64,000 bases of DNA from Gilvimarinus sp. 2_MG-2023 (GCF_030547685.1 NZ_JAUOQM010000048.1:186001-250000), one strand, 5' to 3'. Counted from the first letter of the stretch, positions 12,490 through 20,966 are shown. Program-made: numbers and translations. The notes: generated from the letters alone by a model not told the origin.

Positions 12490-12944
12490 TGGCTTTCCTT
12501 GTTATATTTGGCCAACATTGAGGCAATTTTTGCCTCGTCCTCATCGGTAAGTGGCGTCGGTGCTGTTTGACGGCGGCGCACCATGCGCCAGAGCACTAGA
12601 GTGCCCAGTACCAACAAAAGCGCTGGGGCTAACCAGAGCACCGCTGTTTTCCACTCCAGAGGGGGTTTGTACAAAATATAGTTGCCGTAGCGGCGAACCA
12701 TGTCATCTACGATTTCCTTATCGCTGCGCCCGGCCAGGATTTGCTCGTACAAATCCTGGCGTAAGCTTTCGGCCACTAAAGAGTCCGAACCAGCCACGTT
12801 TTGATTTTGACACTGGGGACAACGCAGTTCTTGATTAAACTGATCAAAGCGCTCGCGGTCCACTGGGTCGTCGAATGAATAGATTTGCTCGGCTGTGGCT
12901 AAAACACTTAACCAGCACAGTGAAAATAGTAAAGCTAGACGCAT
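12486..12944 (-). CDS. ccmH: cytochrome c maturation protein CcmH (CcmL type)
   Basis: A 152-residue periplasmic thiol protein that reduces apocytochrome cysteines before haem ligation. A signal peptide covers about 1-18. The redox motif RCPQCQNQ has C42 and C45. A three-helix region follows, then one membrane helix (about 100-122) and a short basic tail. It lacks the TPR half found in the fused E. coli CcmH; that half is the separate ccmI here. The ribosome binding site AAGG lies about 9 bp upstream. Its start is 545 bp from ccmG, with a tRNA operon on the opposite strand between them, so it probably needs its own promoter. Confidence 0.95.
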   Translation of the reverse strand: MRLALLFSLCWLSVLATAEQIYSFDDPVDRERFDQFNQELRCPQCQNQNVAGSDSLVAESLRQDLYEQILAGRSDKEIVDDMVRRYGNYILYKPPLEWKTAVLWLAPALLLVLGTLVLWRMVRRRQTAPTPLTDEDEAKIASMLAKYNKESQ

Positions 12945-13070
12945 GAAAATACCTTGTTTAGAGCTGTCCGGAGTATACCGCCCTGCCCGCTTCGACGCGA
13001 CCCCACAAGCTGAGTGCCGATCAACATTTAAACAGCAATCAATAAATGTAAGAAATATGCAAAAAAGTAG

Positions 13071-13098
13071 TTGACCTGCCCTAAGTTTTCATTAGAAT
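13071..13098 (+). promoter_or_regulatory. sigma-70 promoter of the plus-strand tRNA operon
   Basis: TTGACC (13071-13076) and TAGAAT (13093-13098), separated by 16 bp, lie 18 bp before tRNA-Val. The other tRNA copy at 43.4 kb has the same arrangement (TTGACA, 16 bp, TAGAAT), which supports function. Confidence 0.75.
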
Positions 13099-13115
13099 AC
13101 GCATCTCCTGAACGG

Positions 13116-13191
13116 GGGTGGTTAGCTCAGCTGGGAGAGCATCGCCCTTACAAGGCGAGGGTCACAGGTTCGATCCCTGTACCACCCACCA
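13116..13191 (+). tRNA. tRNA-Val (anticodon TAC)
   Basis: A 76-nt tRNA with acceptor arms GGGTGGT and ACCACCC, discriminator A and an encoded CCA. The anticodon loop CTTACAA gives TAC (Val), and the T arm has GGTTCGATCC. It is followed after 12 nt by tRNA-Asp. By eye its sequence is identical to the second copy at 43368-43443. Confidence 0.97.
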
Positions 13192-13203
13192 ATTCAGGAT
13201 TGC

Positions 13204-13280
13204 GGACCGGTAGTTCAGCTGGTTAGAATGCCGGCCTGTCACGCCGGAGGTCGCGGGTTCGAGTCCCGTCCGGTCCGCCA
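13204..13280 (+). tRNA. tRNA-Asp (anticodon GTC)
   Basis: A 77-nt tRNA with acceptor arms GGACCGG and CCGGTCC, discriminator G, an encoded CCA and anticodon loop CTGTCAC (GTC, Asp). It is closely similar to E. coli tRNA-Asp and is cotranscribed with tRNA-Val. It is identical by eye to the copy at 43280-43356. Confidence 0.97.
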
Positions 13281-13286
13281 CTATTT

Positions 13287-13317
13287 AAAAAGGCTCCACT
13301 TTGTGGGGCCTTTTTTT
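13287..13317 (+). terminator. intrinsic terminator of the plus-strand tRNA operon
   Basis: AAAAAGGCTCCAC and GTGGGGCCTTTTT pair around a TTT loop and run into seven T residues. The same hairpin follows the second tRNA operon (43243-43273). Confidence 0.9.
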
Positions 13318-13488
13318 ATGCCCGTTGAAATTGTCTATGTTGGCAGACGAGACGATGAACCTTAGGCGGCGTTCAATTTAATCGTACGGGGCAATATGCC
13401 CACCGTGCAGAGTCTCAGTAAGCTACCCCACTCGTTCAGTTTTAAACGGCTCCTGCTAAGCCCGTAAAGCGAATGGAACACTAGTGCC
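13318..13488. other. spacer between the tRNA operon and ccmG
   Basis: No gene seen. The first 100 bp can be aligned by eye with the sequence after the second tRNA operon's terminator. Both share TTTTTTATGCC, then ATGTTG, then a GACGATGAACC block and a GGCGTTC/CGGTGTTC block. The perfect hairpins of the second locus are not preserved here. It looks like a diverged copy of the same duplicated flank. Confidence 0.5.
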
Positions 13489-14025
13489 TTATTGCCCAAC
13501 CTGATTGTATTGGCTGTAAAGCGGCTCTAAGGTGTCTTGCCAGACGCGTTCATTGACGACGCCGATATGGCGATAGCGAACAATGCCTTGCTTGTCTACT
13601 AGGTAGGTTTCGGGGGCGCCAGTGACGCCTAGCTCTAGCCCCAGTTTACCGTCTTGATCGTAGAGGCTATAAAGGTAGGGGTCGTGTAATTCTCGCAACC
13701 ACTTCTGTGCGGCTTTGCGATCATCTTTATAGTTCACGCCAACAATGTTGATACCCTCTTCAGACAGAGAGTTTAAGTATGGGTGCTCTGCTTTGCAGGC
13801 AAAGCACCAAGTGGCCCATACATTGAGCAAGGACACCTGTCCTGTTAAATCCTTGTGACTGGCACTGTGTTGCTCATTGGCAACCAAAGGTAAAGAGTAC
13901 TCGGGCACCGGATTGCCGACCAGTGCCGAGGGCATTGCAGTTGGGTCAATGGATAATCCAACATAAAATAGAGGCAGCAGAATTAATACAATTAATAACG
14001 GTAAAAATAATTTAAGTCGCCCCAT
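13489..14025 (-). CDS. ccmG: thiol:disulfide interchange protein CcmG (DsbE)
   Basis: A 178-residue periplasmic thioredoxin-fold reductant for cytochrome c maturation. It is anchored by an N-terminal hydrophobic helix (about 5-25). The active site is WCFAC (C74, C77), where E. coli has WCPTC. The cis-proline loop TGAPET (P138) and the acidic family segment GVNYKDD are present. It begins at the ccmF stop with a one-base overlap, so it is part of the ccmA-G transcript. It is the last gene before the tRNA insertion. Confidence 0.95.
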   Translation of the reverse strand: MGRLKLFLPLLIVLILLPLFYVGLSIDPTAMPSALVGNPVPEYSLPLVANEQHSASHKDLTGQVSLLNVWATWCFACKAEHPYLNSLSEEGINIVGVNYKDDRKAAQKWLRELHDPYLYSLYDQDGKLGLELGVTGAPETYLVDKQGIVRYRHIGVVNERVWQDTLEPLYSQYNQVGQ

Positions 14026-16016
14026 TACTGTGCCCCCGATATTGCTGTTGCGTTTGCTGGTGATTTTTCATCCGCCGTTCGAACTCTTTTGCGGTATCGT
14101 TTATCGATAACCGCGAGCATGCCACCTACTGCCATCAATAAAGCGCCGAGCCAAATCCAGCGCACAAAAGCATTGTAGTGAATCCGCATGGGACGGGTGT
14201 TGGGCGATATGTTTTCCGCCTCGCCTACGGCGATGTATATATCGCGCAAGAACCCAGGGGCAATAGCCACCTCGGTCATGATTTGCCCGCTGGCTAAATA
14301 GCGCCTTTTTTGTGGCTTAAACTCGCGTATCACCCGGCCATTTTTTCGCATAACGACGCGTGCTTCATCGGCAATATAATTAGGGCCTCGTACTTTATCT
14401 AACGATTCCAGCGTAAATTCGCGCTCCGCCACTACCACAGGTTGGCCAATACTCATGCGTACTTTTTGCTCATCGCTGTACTGGGTGGTATAGCCTACCC
14501 CTAATACGGTAAAGGCAATGCCAGTGTGGGCGATGATCATGCCCCAATAACTTAGGCTGTGTTGTTTTAGCCCTTTACTAAAACCCGCTTTATGGCTTGA
14601 TTTAACCAGCAAATCGGTCCAGGTAGTGCTCAGCACCCAAACACCGACAAAGCTTACGGCAACGGCAATAGTTGTGTACTTGCCTAACAATAAAGGCACT
14701 AAAGCAGCCGCGCTTAGCGAAATGATAATCGGCGCTTTTATGTTGCGGCGAATGCTGTCGCCGGAGCTGCGCTTCCAGCGGCTAAAAGGTGCAATGCCCA
14801 TCAGCAAACACACCATGGTGATAAACGGGGTGAAGGTTAAATTAAAGTACGGGGCCCCTACCGAGTATTTACCTAGCTTCATGGCATCGGCAATGAGTGG
14901 AAACAGCGTACCAAATAAAACGGTGAGCATGCTGATCATTAATAAAATATTGTTGGCCAGCAATAATGCCTCGCGCGAGAACAGGTTAAAACCCGGGCGG
15001 GATTTAACCACCGGCGCACGCAAGGCAAACAACAATAGAGACCCACCGACTACAACGCCCAAAAAGCCGAGAACAAACAAACCGCGATCCGGGTCGTTGG
15101 CAAAAGCATGTATCGAATTGAGCACCCCTGAACGCACCAGAAAGGTTCCCAGTAAGCTTAAAGAAAAAGCAAAAATGGCTAATAAAATCGTCCAACTTTT
15201 GAAAAGACCGCGTTTTTCAGTAACCGCCAGCGAGTGGATTAAAGCGGTGCCGACCAGCCAAGGCATAAAGGCGGCGTTTTCGACGGGGTCCCAAAACCAC
15301 CAGCCGCCCCAACCCAACTCGTAATAAGCCCACCAACTGCCAAGCGCTAAGCCCAACGTTAAAAACGCCCACGCGGTGGTGGCCCAGGGTCGCGACCAGC
15401 GTGCCCAGGCAGTATCGAGCTTACCGGTTAGTAGTGCCGCAATTGCGAAAGCAAAGACAGTACTAAAACCGACATAGCCCATATAAAGTAATGGCGGATG
15501 AAAAATCAGCCCCGGGTCTTGCAGTAGCGGGTTGAGGTCAGAACCCTCCAAAGGCGCCATGGGCAAAATACGATCAAATGGATTCGAGGTGAGCAAAATA
15601 AATAAGGCAAACCCCGTGGCCACAAAACCCATTACGGCCAAAACCCGAGCCTGCATATCCAATGGCAGAGATCGGCTGAGCATGGCTATGGCAAATGTCC
15701 AGCCCGAAAGCATAAACATCCAAAGCAATAAAGAGCCCTCGTGGCCGCCCCATATAGCGCTGATTTTATAGTAAACAGGCATTAAGGAGTTGGAGTGACC
15801 GGCAATATAAGAGACCGAAAAATCATCGTGCAAAAAAGCATAACCCAAGCAGGCCAGCGCAATGCTGACCATTATAAACTGCCCGGTCGCCAGTGAACGG
15901 CCACTGTACATTAAGGTGGTGTTTGCGGTATAGGCGCCCCATAAAGGCAAAACAAACAGTACCGCGCTTAGGCCCAAAGCAATAATGAGCGCAAAGTGTC
16001 CTAACTCAGGAACCAT
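14025..16016 (-). CDS. ccmF: haem lyase subunit CcmF
   Basis: A 663-residue polytopic inner-membrane protein that, with CcmH and CcmI, ligates haem to apocytochrome c. The tryptophan-rich WWD signature (WGGWWFWDPVENAAFMPW) covers about 236-253. Conserved histidines include HPPLLY near 173 and the GGHEGS segment near 91. About 13-15 membrane helices are apparent, with a large periplasmic C-terminal loop (about 510-610). Its start overlaps ccmE by 11 bp. Length is typical for the family. Confidence 0.97.
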   Translation of the reverse strand: MVPELGHFALIIALGLSAVLFVLPLWGAYTANTTLMYSGRSLATGQFIMVSIALACLGYAFLHDDFSVSYIAGHSNSLMPVYYKISAIWGGHEGSLLLWMFMLSGWTFAIAMLSRSLPLDMQARVLAVMGFVATGFALFILLTSNPFDRILPMAPLEGSDLNPLLQDPGLIFHPPLLYMGYVGFSTVFAFAIAALLTGKLDTAWARWSRPWATTAWAFLTLGLALGSWWAYYELGWGGWWFWDPVENAAFMPWLVGTALIHSLAVTEKRGLFKSWTILLAIFAFSLSLLGTFLVRSGVLNSIHAFANDPDRGLFVLGFLGVVVGGSLLLFALRAPVVKSRPGFNLFSREALLLANNILLMISMLTVLFGTLFPLIADAMKLGKYSVGAPYFNLTFTPFITMVCLLMGIAPFSRWKRSSGDSIRRNIKAPIIISLSAAALVPLLLGKYTTIAVAVSFVGVWVLSTTWTDLLVKSSHKAGFSKGLKQHSLSYWGMIIAHTGIAFTVLGVGYTTQYSDEQKVRMSIGQPVVVAEREFTLESLDKVRGPNYIADEARVVMRKNGRVIREFKPQKRRYLASGQIMTEVAIAPGFLRDIYIAVGEAENISPNTRPMRIHYNAFVRWIWLGALLMAVGGMLAVIDKRYRKRVRTADEKSPANATAISGAQ

Positions 16017-16470
16017 AATTGGCCTCCTCGCAGCTCGCTTGATGCTGTTCGCCGTTATTCATCGCTTCGGCTACTTCTGGTGGCATATAAGTTTCATCGT
16101 GTTTGGCCAGCACTTGGTCGGCGTAGAAAACATTGTTATTGGACCAGGTGCCGTTTACGACAGCCGCTTCACCCTCGGCAAATAAATCGGGCAGTATTCC
16201 GTCATAAGCCACCTTAAGCCGGCCAGTACCATCAACCAAAGCAAATTTGACCAACAGAGAATCTGAGTCACGCACCACGGAGCCAGGCTCAACGCAGCCG
16301 CCCGCGCGCACCCTTACCTCTCGCGGTACTTCATTGGCACTGAATTTAGCCGGAGGGTAAAACAAATTAATATTCTCACTCAGCGCGTAGACCAGTAAGC
16401 CAATGGCCAACGAGGATAACGCCACAATGGCAAGCACGATGATTAAACGCTGCTTACGAACCGGATGCAT
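16006..16470 (-). CDS. ccmE: haem chaperone CcmE
   Basis: A 154-residue periplasmic haem chaperone with one N-terminal anchor helix (about 9-29) and an OB-fold domain. The haem-binding histidine is H124 in HDETYMPP, with the conserved Y128 four residues on. I chose the ATG at 16470 (MHPVRKQR), the family's usual start; a longer frame to 16629 runs antiparallel through ccmD codons. The start is 8 bp after ccmD. Confidence 0.96.
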   Translation of the reverse strand: MHPVRKQRLIIVLAIVALSSLAIGLLVYALSENINLFYPPAKFSANEVPREVRVRAGGCVEPGSVVRDSDSLLVKFALVDGTGRLKVAYDGILPDLFAEGEAAVVNGTWSNNNVFYADQVLAKHDETYMPPEVAEAMNNGEQHQASCEEANYGS

Positions 16471-16478
16471 ATTGATAC

Positions 16479-16694
16479 CTAAGTTTGGTTTTCTTGCTGG
16501 TGCTGGGACAGTTGCGCTGCGAGCACTGCTTGCTGCTGGCGTAACTTCTGAAGTTGGCGTTTGCGCAGCCATAAAGGGTGCACAATAAGCGCTGTTAATA
16601 AAACCAAGGCAATCGCGGTACAGCTCCACACATAAATGCCGTGTCCGCTCATGTGAATAAACTCTGCCAGTGAGTCAAATTTAAAGCTTGGCAT
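16479..16694 (-). CDS. ccmD: haem exporter accessory protein CcmD
   Basis: A 71-residue single-helix protein that releases holo-CcmE from the CcmABC complex. The helix covers about 19-40 (YVWSCTAIALVLLTALIV) and is followed by a basic, Gln-rich coiled tail. The conserved Tyr before the helix (GIYVW) is present. It overlaps the end of ccmC by 14 bp, as expected for translational coupling. Confidence 0.92.
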   Translation of the reverse strand: MPSFKFDSLAEFIHMSGHGIYVWSCTAIALVLLTALIVHPLWLRKRQLQKLRQQQAVLAAQLSQHQQENQT

Positions 16695-17460
16695 GAGCTC
16701 CCCCTTGGTTTTTACCGGGCAATTGAGATAAGTCTTTTACCCATTGAGTGCGCGCTTCCCGCACAAGAATTTCATGGCGGGTATATAAAATAAGGGCCAG
16801 TGAAAACACACAATAATAGGCCACAACACAGATGAGCAAGGGGTACAACATACTGGCGTGAATGCTGCTTTCACCGGTAAATTTAATACTGGCCGGTTGA
16901 TGTAAGCTGTACCACCAATCGACGGATTTATAAATAATAGGAACATTGACCGTGCCGACTAATGCTAACAGAGCACAAGCTTTATCGCCGGCATCGCGAG
17001 AAGGATAAATAGAGCCCAGCAATATAATGCCCAAATACAAAAACAGCAGTATCAGCATAAAAATATTGCGGGCATCCCACTCCCAGAAGGTGCCCCAGGT
17101 GGGATGCCCCCACAGCGAGCCGGTGATTAGTGTCAGTGCCGTTAAAACCGCGCCTATGGGGGCGGCTGATTTCATAACCATAAAAGGCAGTTTCATTCGC
17201 CATATAAGGCCAACAGCGCCGGCAACAGCCATTACGTAATAGCCGGCTAAGGCAACTACGGCGGCAGGCATATGAATAAAAATGATTCGATAACTATCGC
17301 CCTGCTTGGCATCGATGGGGGCAAATGCCAAGCCCCACACCAAGCCTGTTGCTAACAGGGCCAGGGTAAGTGGCATTAACCAAATTAACCAGCGACTGGA
17401 TTTGTCGTAAAACCAGCGAGGGGATCCGAGCCTGTGAAACCATTGCCAAGCCAAAAGCAT
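16681..17460 (-). CDS. ccmC: haem transporter subunit CcmC
   Basis: A 259-residue six-helix membrane protein that loads haem onto CcmE. The WWD motif appears as WGTFWEWDARNIF, flanked by the haem-ligand histidines FIHMPAA (N-side) and SSIHASM (C-side). Length and topology match CcmC. It follows ccmB after a 41-bp gap. Confidence 0.96.
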   Translation of the reverse strand: MLLAWQWFHRLGSPRWFYDKSSRWLIWLMPLTLALLATGLVWGLAFAPIDAKQGDSYRIIFIHMPAAVVALAGYYVMAVAGAVGLIWRMKLPFMVMKSAAPIGAVLTALTLITGSLWGHPTWGTFWEWDARNIFMLILLFLYLGIILLGSIYPSRDAGDKACALLALVGTVNVPIIYKSVDWWYSLHQPASIKFTGESSIHASMLYPLLICVVAYYCVFSLALILYTRHEILVREARTQWVKDLSQLPGKNQGGAHAKL

Positions 17461-17501
17461 TCCTCCAACTCTTAGGCACCTATAATGTTAAAGGTGTTTT
17501 C

Positions 17502-18191
17502 TTATTGATTGGTTGATATTTTAAGTGCCCCGGCAATGGCCGGTGGCATAACAATTAACGCTATCGCTAAACCCGCAATTAAAAGCGCCAATTCGCGGTC
17601 AAAACCAAAACCGGCAACCGCACTCGATACGGCGCTAGAGCCAATAATCAACACAGGCAAATAGAGCGGCATAATAATTAGAGTCATCACCAACCCTCCG
17701 CTGCGTAAACAGACGGTTAATGCGGCCCCTAGGGCGCCAACCAATGTCAAAATTGCCGTGCCGGGTAAGAGTGTTAGCAGTAAAGCCCAGTAGCCATCAG
17801 CCGGAAGCGATAGCATTAATCCCAACATCGGTGCCATTAGAGTCAGTGGCAAGCCGGTACTCAACCAATAAGCGAGCACTTTGTATAAAACGATTAAATA
17901 CAGGGGCTGGCTGGATAATTGAAACTGTGCCAGTGAGCCGTCTTCAAAATCTGTACGAAATAATGCATCAAGCGACAATAACGTGGCGAGCATGGCCATA
18001 ATCCAGAGCATACCTGGGGCTACGGTTCCCAACAGCTGCTTGGAGGTCCCAATCGCCAACGGCAGCATGGTAATACCAATCAAATAAAAGATCACGGGGT
18101 TGACGATATCGCTGCGGTGGCGCCAAATAAGACGCATATCACGACTTAATATCGCACCGGCCCCGGTATTAGCTTCGTTCAACTCAGCCAT
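17502..18191 (-). CDS. ccmB: haem exporter permease CcmB
   Basis: A 229-residue six-helix inner-membrane permease that pairs with the ATPase CcmA to release CcmE-haem. The cytoplasmic N-terminus (ILSRDMRLIWRHRSDIVNP) is characteristic. I chose the ATG at 18191 (MAELNEAN), which overlaps the ccmA stop by 8 bp; an ATG at 18209 is possible but lengthens the overlap. Confidence 0.94.
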   Translation of the reverse strand: MAELNEANTGAGAILSRDMRLIWRHRSDIVNPVIFYLIGITMLPLAIGTSKQLLGTVAPGMLWIMAMLATLLSLDALFRTDFEDGSLAQFQLSSQPLYLIVLYKVLAYWLSTGLPLTLMAPMLGLMLSLPADGYWALLLTLLPGTAILTLVGALGAALTVCLRSGGLVMTLIIMPLYLPVLIIGSSAVSSAVAGFGFDRELALLIAGLAIALIVMPPAIAGALKISTNQ

Positions 18192-18837
18192 GGGCGATAT
18201 GCTCCTCAAGGCTTGGCTGGTAGCGCGACAAATCCAAGCTTTGCAGGTGTTCCAGCTCCACCGGCTGATGGGAGGTCAAAACTACGATGCCCCCGCGCTC
18301 GGTATGCTGCTGTAGCCTCTGAGCCAGCTTTGCCACGCCGGCTTTATCAATACTGGTAAAGGGCTCATCAAGCACCCACAACGATGCTTGGGTCAAATAC
18401 AGTTGGCTCAAGGCCACACGGCGCCTTTGGCCAGCTGATAACTGGTGGCAATGTGTATCGGCATAAGCAAGTAAGTCGACCTCAATCAGGGCTTGCTGGA
18501 TCGACGTATATGACGGTGCTGGGTGCAGTGAGCGGAGCCACTGGATATTTTCAGTAACGGTAAGATGACCCTTGACCGGCGTTTGATGCCCCAGAAAGAA
18601 CAGAGATTGCTTAAATAATTGGGGGTTTAAGCTGATGTCTTGTGCTTGCCAGAGAATCTGACCCGTGGCGGGTTGTCTTAGGCCACAGAGGGTGTGTAAT
18701 AAAGTGGTTTTGCCCGCGCCGTTAAAGCCTACCACTTGTAACAAGGTGCCAGATTTACACTCATAGCTGAGATTGTTGAACAAAATTCGTTCATCTCGCT
18801 CACAGCTGATATTATTAAAGGACAAACTGGCTAGCAA
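18184..18837 (-). CDS. ccmA: haem exporter ATP-binding protein CcmA
   Basis: A 217-residue ABC ATPase, first gene of the ccmABCDEFG run. Visible motifs are Walker A (GFNGAGKTT, residues 37-45), a Q-loop segment (LGHQTPVKGHLT), signature LSAGQRRRVALSQL, and Walker B with catalytic Glu (LWVLDEPFTSID). It is transcribed divergently from the FliK-like gene. A minus-strand TATAAT at 18927-18932 could be its -10 box, although no good -35 accompanies it. Confidence 0.96.
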   Translation of the reverse strand: MLASLSFNNISCERDERILFNNLSYECKSGTLLQVVGFNGAGKTTLLHTLCGLRQPATGQILWQAQDISLNPQLFKQSLFFLGHQTPVKGHLTVTENIQWLRSLHPAPSYTSIQQALIEVDLLAYADTHCHQLSAGQRRRVALSQLYLTQASLWVLDEPFTSIDKAGVAKLAQRLQQHTERGGIVVLTSHQPVELEHLQSLDLSRYQPSLEEHIAHG

Positions 18838-18951
18838 AACTGGCTTCCGTTGTTAGGAGTGATCTTTCGGGCATTAGTGCTCAACTTCGCTGGGCAACGG
18901 CCGACTATACCTATAACTGCGCGCTGATTATATAGTCCTTTGCGGCAAAAG

Positions 18952-18981
18952 TTTACCTAGGGCTGTACTCTCCAGTATAAA
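18952..18981 (+). promoter_or_regulatory. sigma-70-like promoter of the FliK-like gene
   Basis: TTTACC (18952-18957) and TATAAA (18976-18981), 18 bp apart, lie 30 bp before the ATG at 19012. The ATG has an AGGA ribosome binding site. Nothing resembling a sigma-28 or sigma-54 flagellar promoter was seen. Confidence 0.5.
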
Positions 18982-19011
18982 GATCTATTTTGAGAGTCTA
19001 TCAGGATTCAT

Positions 19012-20673
19012 ATGCCGATTGATTTTACCCAGTTGCACGCCCCTGCCTCCGCGAATACGGCGGCCACTACGACCAGCACGACTCGTTTGTTGTCCAACCT
19101 GTCATTGCGTGTTGGGCAACCGGTAGCCGCTGAGGTGACGGGGGTCCGTGTGTTGACCGGGGCCGAAAAGCAGCTAATGCAAGCTCAGGCAAGTTCAACT
19201 GGGGCCAGGCCAAGCAGTAACGCACTCAACGCCATTAAGCCGGAGTTGGCGACTAGCCTGTTGCAGCAATCCTCCCTCAAATTGGTCAATGTCAAAATCC
19301 AAGCTCAACAGGTCGCGCTGTTGAGCGCCCTGCCCTTAGCAAAGGGGGATAGCGTTTGGGTGAATCGAGTTAACCCACAGAAGTTGGAGATAATGAGTGA
19401 AAATGGCAAGCCGGTAATGGTTAATCCTCAATCGGCGGGCCCCAAGCAAGGCTCAACCACCGCTACAGCTTCGGTTTTGGGGCAAATGAGTCGTCCCGAG
19501 GTGGCCGCGGTACAACAAACCTTACGGGAAATTCTACCCAGGCTGCAGGGCGTAAGCCTTGAGCAGCAAAGCCAAAGCTTGCAGTTGCTCAGTAAATTGT
19601 TGCCCCACAATAAGCTGGCCAATGCGATTAACGAATCTTTAAAGGCGTTAGACAAGCAAGCGGTGCCCATTGAAGTGCTTAGGACTGCCCCACAGAACAT
19701 AGCTGGTGTGGCTATTAAGCAGGCAGTTAACAATAGCGGTACTTTTTTTGAGGCCAATCTAATGAAGCTGTTGACTGGTGCTCAGGGTAAATCCACCGAG
19801 CTTCTGCTCAACACGGATCGCAAAGCCATTTTGCTTAATTTGGCGCGGCTTACGGGCGCTAATAACCTAGCAGCCTCCACTCAGGCGGGCTCTATCGCGC
19901 AAGGCGCGGCCTCTCAGAGTACAAGCTCTGAATCTGCCAGTACGCACAGTCTGGCACAAATCATCAAATCATTAATGACTCCCAGTTCGACGAGCGCGGC
20001 CTCTACACCGGCCTCCAATGTGAATTCCAGCAACAATGCTGCATCACCGTTAACCGGTCATGCAGCACAAATGGCAAAAGCCAACTTATTAGAGGTAAAC
20101 CGACTGCTGCCCAGTCTTTCGCAAGCGTTTTTGTCGGGAGTAACCGCAGCACCACAAAGCGCCGAGGCCGCAAGTTTACAAACGCAGCTTATGTTGTTGA
20201 CCCATCAGTTGAGCTTAAATAGCCTGGCGAAAATTCGCGGCCAACAGTTAGGAGCGGATCCTGTCAATCCTAAATCGGCCGAATCAGTCGGCAGTAGCCA
20301 GCAATTTGCTGTTGATTTGCCCGTGCGCTGGGGCGAGCAGACTCAACATGCCAGAATAAGTTTTGAACCGGAGCGTGATAACGTCAACGATAAAACGTCC
20401 ACTCAAGCCCATGCTTGGTTAGTAAAGCTGCATATTAACACCGAAGCTGTGGGCGATATTTACGTGCATATACGCTACTGTAATGAGCAGCTAGGTTTAG
20501 GGTTTTGGGCGCAAGATACATCGGTTTTACAAGAGGCCAAAGCCAAACTTGAGACGATTCGCCAGGCCATGCAATCGGCGGGACTCGCTATTACGCAGGT
20601 CAATTATTTTCAAGGTAAACCGGCAGGCAATAGTAATGAGCTGAGTTATAACCTGGTGGATGTTAAAACATGA
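19012..20673 (+). CDS. flagellar hook-length control FliK family protein
   Basis: A 553-residue protein with a long Ala/Ser/Gln/Thr-rich N-terminal half and a low-complexity Ser-rich linker (about 300-350). The C-terminal Flg_hook domain (about 435-545) includes LPVRWGEQTQHARISFEP, LHINTEAVGDIYVHIRY and LGLGFWAQ. In FliK this domain switches export specificity by contacting FlhB. The neighbouring gene, overlapping by 4 bp, encodes an FlhB-tail-like protein, which fits that partnership. No other flagellar gene is in the window, so a role outside hook-length control cannot be excluded. Confidence 0.85.
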   Translation: MPIDFTQLHAPASANTAATTTSTTRLLSNLSLRVGQPVAAEVTGVRVLTGAEKQLMQAQASSTGARPSSNALNAIKPELATSLLQQSSLKLVNVKIQAQQVALLSALPLAKGDSVWVNRVNPQKLEIMSENGKPVMVNPQSAGPKQGSTTATASVLGQMSRPEVAAVQQTLREILPRLQGVSLEQQSQSLQLLSKLLPHNKLANAINESLKALDKQAVPIEVLRTAPQNIAGVAIKQAVNNSGTFFEANLMKLLTGAQGKSTELLLNTDRKAILLNLARLTGANNLAASTQAGSIAQGAASQSTSSESASTHSLAQIIKSLMTPSSTSAASTPASNVNSSNNAASPLTGHAAQMAKANLLEVNRLLPSLSQAFLSGVTAAPQSAEAASLQTQLMLLTHQLSLNSLAKIRGQQLGADPVNPKSAESVGSSQQFAVDLPVRWGEQTQHARISFEPERDNVNDKTSTQAHAWLVKLHINTEAVGDIYVHIRYCNEQLGLGFWAQDTSVLQEAKAKLETIRQAMQSAGLAITQVNYFQGKPAGNSNELSYNLVDVKT

Positions 20674-20966
20674 ATCGCAATGACGATAATGCCGAATTAC
20701 TGCAAGCGGTTGCCTTGTATTACGACGGTGAGAAATCCCCCATACTCAGCGCTAAAGGTCGTGGCGATGTGGCGCAACAAATCATCGACATTGCCAACGA
20801 ACATGAAGTGCCCCTGTGTGACAACAAATCCTTAGTGGATTTTCTGGTGACATTGGAGCTGGGTGAGGAAATACCAGAAAAACTCTATGTGGCAGTCGCT
20901 TATATAATTGCCTTTGCCTACGACCTTAAAGGCGTTGTTCCGGGTCAGCGTAACGATAGCGAATAA
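20670..20966 (+). CDS. FlhB-like cytoplasmic domain protein (stand-alone)
   Basis: A 98-residue protein resembling the cytoplasmic C-terminal domain of FlhB/YscU (AVALYYDGEKSPILSAKGRGDVAQQIIDIA... VPLCDNKSLVDFLVTLELGEEIPEKLYVAVAYIIAF). It has no membrane part, and the NPTH autocleavage motif is absent because the protein starts after that point. Such detached tails occur beside FliK-like genes in many proteobacteria and presumably bind FliK. Its ATG overlaps the preceding stop (ATGA). Its 3' end overlaps the convergent gene by 41 bp. Confidence 0.88.
   Translation: MNRNDDNAELLQAVALYYDGEKSPILSAKGRGDVAQQIIDIANEHEVPLCDNKSLVDFLVTLELGEEIPEKLYVAVAYIIAFAYDLKGVVPGQRNDSE

Noticed and set aside
13489-14025. 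CcmG active site WCFAC as an anomaly
   Set aside because: The CxxC spacing and both cysteines are intact; variation of the middle residues is common in the family.
14626-15324. 232-codon plus-strand frame opposite ccmF
   Set aside because: It is antisense to a clear, motif-complete ccmF and shows no domain.
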